Source: Muscardinus avellanarius
Lineage: Eukaryota; Chordata; Mammalia; Rodentia; Gliridae
NCBI GenBank assembly: GCA_963383645.1
Contig: OY726569.1
Span: forward strand, 27,420,554-27,484,553
Length of the DNA: 64,000 nucleotides
Direction of reading: 5' to 3'
The notes under the pieces are model-generated. The model made no database searches and had not been told where the DNA came from. It worked only from the letters and a program-made list of their open reading frames with translations. The position numbers were made by a program, and so were the translations under genes. Shown here piece by piece: positions 59,143 through 64,000 of this stretch; position 1 is the first letter of the stretch; each line of letters begins with the position of its first letter.

Positions 59143-59336
59143 GCTGGGCGTGGTGGCGCACACTTGTAATCCCAGCATGTGGGAGGCTGAGACTTGAGGA
59201 TTACAGTTTGTGAACAGCCTCAGCTACTTAGTGAGGCCCTCCATGATTTAGTGAGACCTTGTTTCATAAAATAAGAATAAAAATAGGGCAGGAGCTGTAG
59301 CTTGAGGTCTAATGCCCCTGGGTTCTATCCTCAGAT
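59143..59336 (+). mobile_element. B1-dID SINE leading into a minisatellite
   Basis: cgctgggcgtggtggcgcac head and ID-like tail ending 'gttctatcctcagatc' with no A tail; the GC-rich tandem repeat starts at the next base. Confidence 0.85.
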
Positions 59337-59337
59337 C

Positions 59338-59690
59338 CGAGGCCAGGATCGTAGCCTGCCGAGGGGTTAGGCTGGTGCTGGGGCCAACGAGGCTGGCATT
59401 GGAGCCTGCCATGAGGCTATGCCGGTGCTGGGGCCTCCGAGGCCGGAATTGGAATCCTGCCAAGGGGTTAGGCTGGTGCAGGGGCCAATGGCCAGCATCG
59501 GAGCCTGGCGTGAGGCAAGTTCACTCCTGCGGCCTCCAAGGCCGGGACCAAAGCCAGCTTAGGGGTTAGACTGGTTCAGGGGCCAGCGAGACCAGAACTG
59601 GGGCCTCCCATGAGGCAAGGCCGCTGCTTGAGCCAGCGAGGTCTGGATCAGTCCACTGAGTAGCCAGACCACTACTGGGACCATCAAGAG
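59338..59690. repeat. GC-rich minisatellite of about seven 50-bp units
   Basis: Units start at 59,338, 59,388, 59,438, 59,489, 59,537, 59,587 and 59,637 (lengths 50, 50, 51, 48, 50, 50, about 48), each beginning cgaggc-like. Two types alternate: odd units carry 'ggggttaggctggt', even units carry 'tgaggc' at that place, giving a 100-bp higher-order period. The last unit is diverged. Confidence 0.85.
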
Positions 59691-59919
59691 TGGGATTGGT
59701 ACTTGCAACGCAGAATGCACAGAGAAATATCGCAGAAAATATAAATCAGACGCTTCTCTTAATCAGCAATAACTAGGAGGAAAAGGACAACAGGAAGAGG
59801 TTGAGCTATAGAAAGGGCCCTATAGTGAAGCAACTAATGTGACCAATCAGAGGGTATGTAATACTGGAGGACGGAGCCTCTTTAAAACGCAGGAGGTACA
59901 TAAACAAATGTATCAAAGT

Positions 59920-60100
59920 AAATCACCAAAGAAGTGTGGGATGGAGGGAGGAGGAGGGAATGGGATGGGGGCTGGAGGAGGGCTAATTGGATGATGTGTG
60001 CTTGTATATCCTCTCAAGTCTTGTACTCCAATGTGATTGATATATGACTACAATGCACCAATTTAAAAAATAAATTAATTAAAAAATAAAAAAATAAAGA
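59920..60100 (+). mobile_element. L1 3' UTR end
   Basis: 'gggatggagggaggaggagg', 'gatgatgtgtgcttgtat' and an A-rich end, homologous to the tails at 11.5, 26.1 and 60.8 kb. Confidence 0.7.
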
Positions 60101-60117
60101 ATAAAAATAGGGATGAA

Positions 60118-60340
60118 GGCCGGGCGTGGTGGCACATGCTTATAATCCCTGCGCATGGGAGGCTGAGACAGGAGGATCGCACAAGTTCGAAGCCAGCCTC
60201 AGCTACTTAGTGAGGCTCTCAGCAACTTAGTGAGACCCTGTTTCCAAATAAAGTATAAAATAGTTCTGGAAGTCTAGACCAGAGGTAAAAAAGCCCCTGG
60301 GTTCCACCCCCACTACCACCAAAAAAAAAAAAAAAAAAAT
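60118..60340 (+). mobile_element. B1-dID-type SINE
   Basis: ggccgggcgtggtggcacat head, ID-like tail and A-run at 60,321-60,339. Confidence 0.88.
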
Positions 60341-60440
60341 AGGGTTGAGGGTGTAGCTCTGAATTAGATTGCCCCTGGGTCCCATCCCAAGTACTACCAA
60401 AAAATAAATAAATATGTAAAAAAGGAAAAAAAAAAAAACA
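60341..60440 (+). mobile_element. ID-tail SINE fragment
   Basis: 'agggttgagggtgtagctct' and 'gcccctgggtcccatccc' with an A-rich tail; the B1-like head is absent. Confidence 0.7.
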
Positions 60441-60585
60441 CTCAAAGTGGAGGGAAAGAAATCATCAAGTAAATCATTTAAACATTTTCCCAGCAATGAA
60501 GGATGAGGAATGACTGAAAGGGAATACTCACTTTAAAAAGTGTCCTCAACCCTAACAAAAACCAAAAACAAAACACAACTGCAGC

Positions 60586-60980
60586 ATGTACAGGGAAATG
60601 GATGGATCTTGAAGACATTATGTTAAGCGAGATTAGTCAGTTGCAAAAAGTAAGAAACCAATGCTTTCCCTAATATGTGAAAGCTAAGGTGAAAGGGGTC
60701 ATAGGAGGAACTCCAGGTGAACAAGGAGATCCTATAGAGGAGCAAATAAGGCAGCCTAACTGAGGGCATGGGGGAAGGGGAGAGGGAAACTCTTTAAAGC
60801 ACACGATGTACTTATTCATATTGTACTCAACCACTAAGCCAAGCATGGGAGGGAGGGCTGGGGAGGGATTGGGGTGGGGACTTGGTGGGGGCTGGGTGAT
60901 GTGTGCATTCATGTCTAACAAGTTTTTTACTCCATTATGGTGTATAAATACAATGCACCATTACAAATTTTAAAAAATTT
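60586..60980 (+). mobile_element. L1 3' end (ORF2 C-terminus and 3' UTR)
   Basis: 'gacattatgttaagcgagat' and 'ccaatgctttccctaatatg' match the end of the intact ORF2 (complement of about 186-260). A G-rich 3' UTR and 'acaatgcaccattac' follow. It shows what the 3' end of the 172-6458 element should look like. Confidence 0.8.
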
Positions 60981-60987
60981 CAAGTTA

Positions 60988-61205
60988 GTCGCCGGGTGTG
61001 GTGGCACAGGCTTGTAATCCCAGCACTTAGAAGGCTGAGACAGCAGGATCACACAGGTTCAAAGCAATCCTCAGCTACTTAGTGAGACCCTGTCTCCAAA
61101 TAAAATATAAAATAGGTCTGGGAGTATAGTCTGGAGTTAGAAAAGCCCCTGGGTTCTACCCCAGTACCACAAAAATAAATAAATAATAAATAATAAATAA
61201 ATAAA
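60988..61205 (+). mobile_element. B1-dID-type SINE
   Basis: gccgggtgtggtggcacagg head, ID-like tail and an (aaat)n-type end. Confidence 0.85.
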
Positions 61206-61750
61206 ATTCTAGTAAGTCACAAGGGGGAAAAATTTCCCAAACATCTAGAGAGCGCAAAGTCCAAACATCAATGTTCTTATCCGCAAAATAGTAGAAAGCT
61301 ATGATGGAGTAACATTTTCAAACTTAAAATGATACTGAAATAATAAATATAATAAATATTGATCTGGAGAAGAACTTCCCAACTTGTTAAAGGGTTTGGA
61401 GGTGGCTTAAGAAGACCCTTCAATGAAAGCAGGAAGGGAAAAATAAAACAAATGAACAGAAATAAATATGAGGTATCAGCTAGGCTAGATTAATCTAGGG
61501 ATATTGGATTCAACAAATTTCCTCATAAAAAGTTGTCACCAATCCACCTCACCAAAAACAGTGAATGAATAGTAGTGCCTACTCTTTCAAATCTAGTATG
61601 GCAGCAAGCGTTTCAATTACTTTTCTCTTTTATTTTCTTGTTTTATATTAATTAAAAACTTGAAATGTATTAACCTATGCATTTCTTACATAATCATTCT
61701 ATACAGTTAGTTCTATTTAAAAAATCAACACTCCTTAAAAGTATATGTGC
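61206..61750. other. Intergenic, nothing recognised
   Basis: AT-rich; no supported feature. Confidence 0.4.
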
Positions 61751-61751
61751 A

Positions 61752-61900
61752 GCCGGGCGTGGTGGAGCATGTTTGTAATCCCAGTACTTGGGAGGCTGAG
61801 ACAGGAGGATCCGGGTTTGGGGCCAACCCCAGCTATTTAGTGAAGCCCTCTGCAACATAGTGAGACCTTGTTTCAAAATAAAGAACAAAAAATAATAAAT
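61752..61900 (+). mobile_element. B1-like SINE head without ID tail
   Basis: gccgggcgtggtggagcatg to 'gtttcaaaataaagaacaaa'; the ID half is missing. Confidence 0.8.
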
Positions 61901-62207
61901 ATACAATATATCTATGTATGTTAAAGCATAATTTAATATTTTTTCACATAAATCATGATTAGAATAATTATTCCTGGTACATAATTCTTTAATAGACTTC
62001 TAAGTCAAATGAACCTGTATTTGTCACTAGAACTTTTCTGAAAAATGTATTTTTAATTCATATTAATGTGATTTTCATTTAAAATATATCAACTGAAATA
62101 TAATCTAAGGTTTCATTTTAAATTTTATTGAATGGCTAATAAATCTGAAATTTGTTTACCTCTACTGGCTTTTCCCTTAGATCACAGCATTTGAAATTGA
62201 GCTAATG
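61901..62207. other. AT-rich intergenic DNA
   Basis: Nothing recognised. Confidence 0.4.
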
Positions 62208-62452
62208 TTGGGTGTGGTGACACACGCTTGTAATCCCAGCATTTGGGAAGCTGAGACAGGAGGATCACGGTTCATGAAGTGTCTCAGCTACTTAGGCCCT
62301 TTGCAACTCAGGAAGACCCTGTTTCAAAATAAAAGAATAAAAAAATAGGTCTAGGGGTATAGCTCAGAGGTAGAATGTCCCTGGGTTCCACCTCAGTACT
62401 ACAAAAAGAAAAGAAAAAAAAGAAAAGAAAAGAAAAGAAAAAGAAAAAAATT
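62208..62452 (+). mobile_element. B1-dID-type SINE with (AAAAG)n tail
   Basis: gttgggtgtggtgacacacg head and ID-like tail; flanked by attgagctaatg / attgggctaatg. Confidence 0.85.
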
Positions 62453-62533
62453 GGGCTAATGCTTAATAGGTTCTTGGATACCTGCTAAAATCAAATTCTG
62501 ATTAGTGGAGGCTATTTTCTAATGTTTTATTTC

Positions 62534-62535
<2 letters not shown>

Positions 62536-62579
<44 letters not shown>

Positions 62580-62630
62580 ATGCGAGAGAGAGAGAGAGAG
62601 AGAGATGAAGAGAGAGGGAGAGAGAGAGAT
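62536..62630. repeat. (TG)n-(GA)n compound microsatellite
   Basis: About 21 TG units, then GA-rich sequence. The Cys/Val and Glu/Arg frames through it are artefacts. Confidence 0.95.
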
Positions 62631-64000
62631 TAATGTGACTATTTTAGACCCTAAACACTTTTACATTCAAAGTATCCATGTTTCACTAACATTTATACGA
62701 CAGAAAACTCATCAGGCCTATTTTGATCATTCTTCTCACTGTTTTATCAAATTCAAAGTCCTTGTAGTCACAGCACTTCTAGTTTAATTCCATGGTGGAG
62801 AAGAGTATACACATATGAGAGTATTTACACATACATGTACACATACACATAGCACATTACAAATAGAAGTGGTCTCCAAAATATTATTTCCACTGATTAA
62901 GATATTTCGAAACATCTGGAGGAGAATGGAGTCAAAAATTATATGCTTAGCTTAAACCTTCTAAGTGTGAGCACCAGTTAGTCTTGAAACTCGACGAGAG
63001 CACTGGGCAGTTGATGGACTGGGTCCTGAGCACCAAACCTGTGGCCCAGAGACGTGAGTATAAAGATGCACACGCACGCGAGGGCCTAGGAGAGCCAGGC
63101 AAGTATGTCACTCGGGGAGCCAAGTGAAAAAAGTGAGTGAAGACAATGTGGTCCCATGTGCCGAGTGCTGTTCCTAGGTCAAAAGAGAAAACCACGCTGA
63201 ATTAATTGAGCATTTGAGAGGCAGCACTGGCAGGAGTTGCTCCAGTGAGGGTGGAAGGAATAAAACTTTGATGGGATGGGTTGAGAGATAATAGAGGCTG
63301 GGAATTCAATGAAGTGGTATAGCCAAAATGTCTTACAGAAGTAGAGGAAGGAAAATAGAGCTGAAAGGACAGCTACATGCACAATAAAGACAGCCGAGAA
63401 ATGTGTTTACAAACAACTCATAAAAATGCTCCAAACTGTAAAAGAAAGAAGATTGAGGGACCAGTGCTAAAAGTTTAAAAGTGGATATTCAGATGTGGCT
63501 GTTTCTCTGCTATTTAAAATATTTCACGTTATAGAATTTTCCACTTTTAGTAACATCCTCTTCTGCAGCTAAATCCCCGTTTATTCCTGGTATTTTATCT
63601 CTCTCCATTTTCCTTTCTTTCCCACCTCTCGTTTCTCTCTGAACATGTATTGCCTTTTTAACTTGCATGTTTATTTCCCTCTTTTCTTGGACTTGACCTC
63701 CTCAAGAGCTAATTTCGCTAACATGCTCTTCTTTTGCCTCTTCTTTTACTGCCAGTATCGACGTGCTTTGGGGATGCACTTTGGTGAGTGTGGTACTTTA
63801 GAGAATGGACAGGGGAGAGTGGGTGGTCAGTCCTTGCACATGACATAGCAGGAAGAATCCCATGCTATACGTTCTGCTTTCTTATTTTTTTAAATGTTTT
63901 ACTCAAATAGTATGTAGCAAGACTTTTTATTTTAATTCACTCAGATAATTTTAGAATTTTTTATTATTGATATATTTGGATTAAATTTCAATATTTTGGT
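62631..64000. other. Intergenic, nothing recognised
   Basis: No V segment, RSS or confident repeat up to the window end. Confidence 0.4.

Noticed and set aside
62536..62787. Frame starting with Cys-Val repeats.
   Set aside because: Translation of the TG/GA microsatellite.
1..64000. CRISPR arrays, bacterial operons, phage or tRNA/rRNA genes.
   Set aside because: None seen; repeats are SINE, L1, LTR and simple repeats of a mammalian genome. tRNA-like motifs belong to ID-type SINEs.

Overview
The window is mammalian germline DNA from the V-gene part of the T-cell receptor alpha/delta (TRA/TRD) locus. It most likely comes from a squirrel-like rodent (Sciuridae, e.g. marmot or ground squirrel). 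The rodent assignment rests on a SINE present in many copies: a 7SL/B1-like head fused to a tRNA-like ID tail (the B1-dID type). Species identity is inference.

Every V gene lies on the + strand. Each has the standard layout: a short leader exon, a short intron, a V exon, then a heptamer, a 22-23 bp spacer and a nonamer. Five V genes look intact: TRAV18-like (27.0 kb), TRAV22-like (33.1 kb), TRAV23/DV6-like (43.2 kb), TRAV8-like (53.8 kb) and TRAV9-like (55.4 kb). Recognisable pseudogenes are a TRAV12-like gene with an internal frameshift (14.7 kb) and a TRDV1-like gene (47.3 kb) that has lost its coding capacity but keeps a textbook recombination signal. Weaker V relics lie at 30.1, 35.9 and, tentatively, 48.5 kb. 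The order 12 - 18 - 22 - 23 - DV1 - (24?) follows the human order as I remember it, so these names rest on both sequence and position.

The rest is mostly retroelements. 0.2-6.5 kb holds an L1 on the minus strand with both ORFs open and a full 5' UTR, but without its 3' UTR. 12.7-14.4 kb holds a truncated gammaretrovirus-like provirus (LTR, primer-binding site, decayed gag). 16.0-16.6 kb is a solo LTR with a perfect 6-bp target duplication. 24.4-26.3 kb is a patchwork of L1 pieces. The 59-62 kb region holds SINEs, L1 3' ends and an unusual SINE-minisatellite-L1-end composite.

Two processed gene copies are present. One is a dead cofilin-1 pseudogene (28.7-29.8 kb). The other is an intronless USP12 copy (36.6-41.2 kb) with an uninterrupted 370-codon reading frame, a full-length 5' end and a 15-bp target-site duplication. 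That duplication encloses both the USP12 copy and a SINE fused to its 5' end. A CpG-rich, NRF1-motif-bearing promoter-like patch at 6.9-7.4 kb has no recognised gene.

No bacterial-type system, CRISPR array, tRNA or rRNA gene was seen. The V genes act together as alternative donors for V(D)J recombination to D/J segments outside this window. I judge the most notable items to be the SINE-USP12 chimeric retrogene, the 3'-less intact L1, the perfect RSS on the dead TRDV1, and the SVA-like composite.
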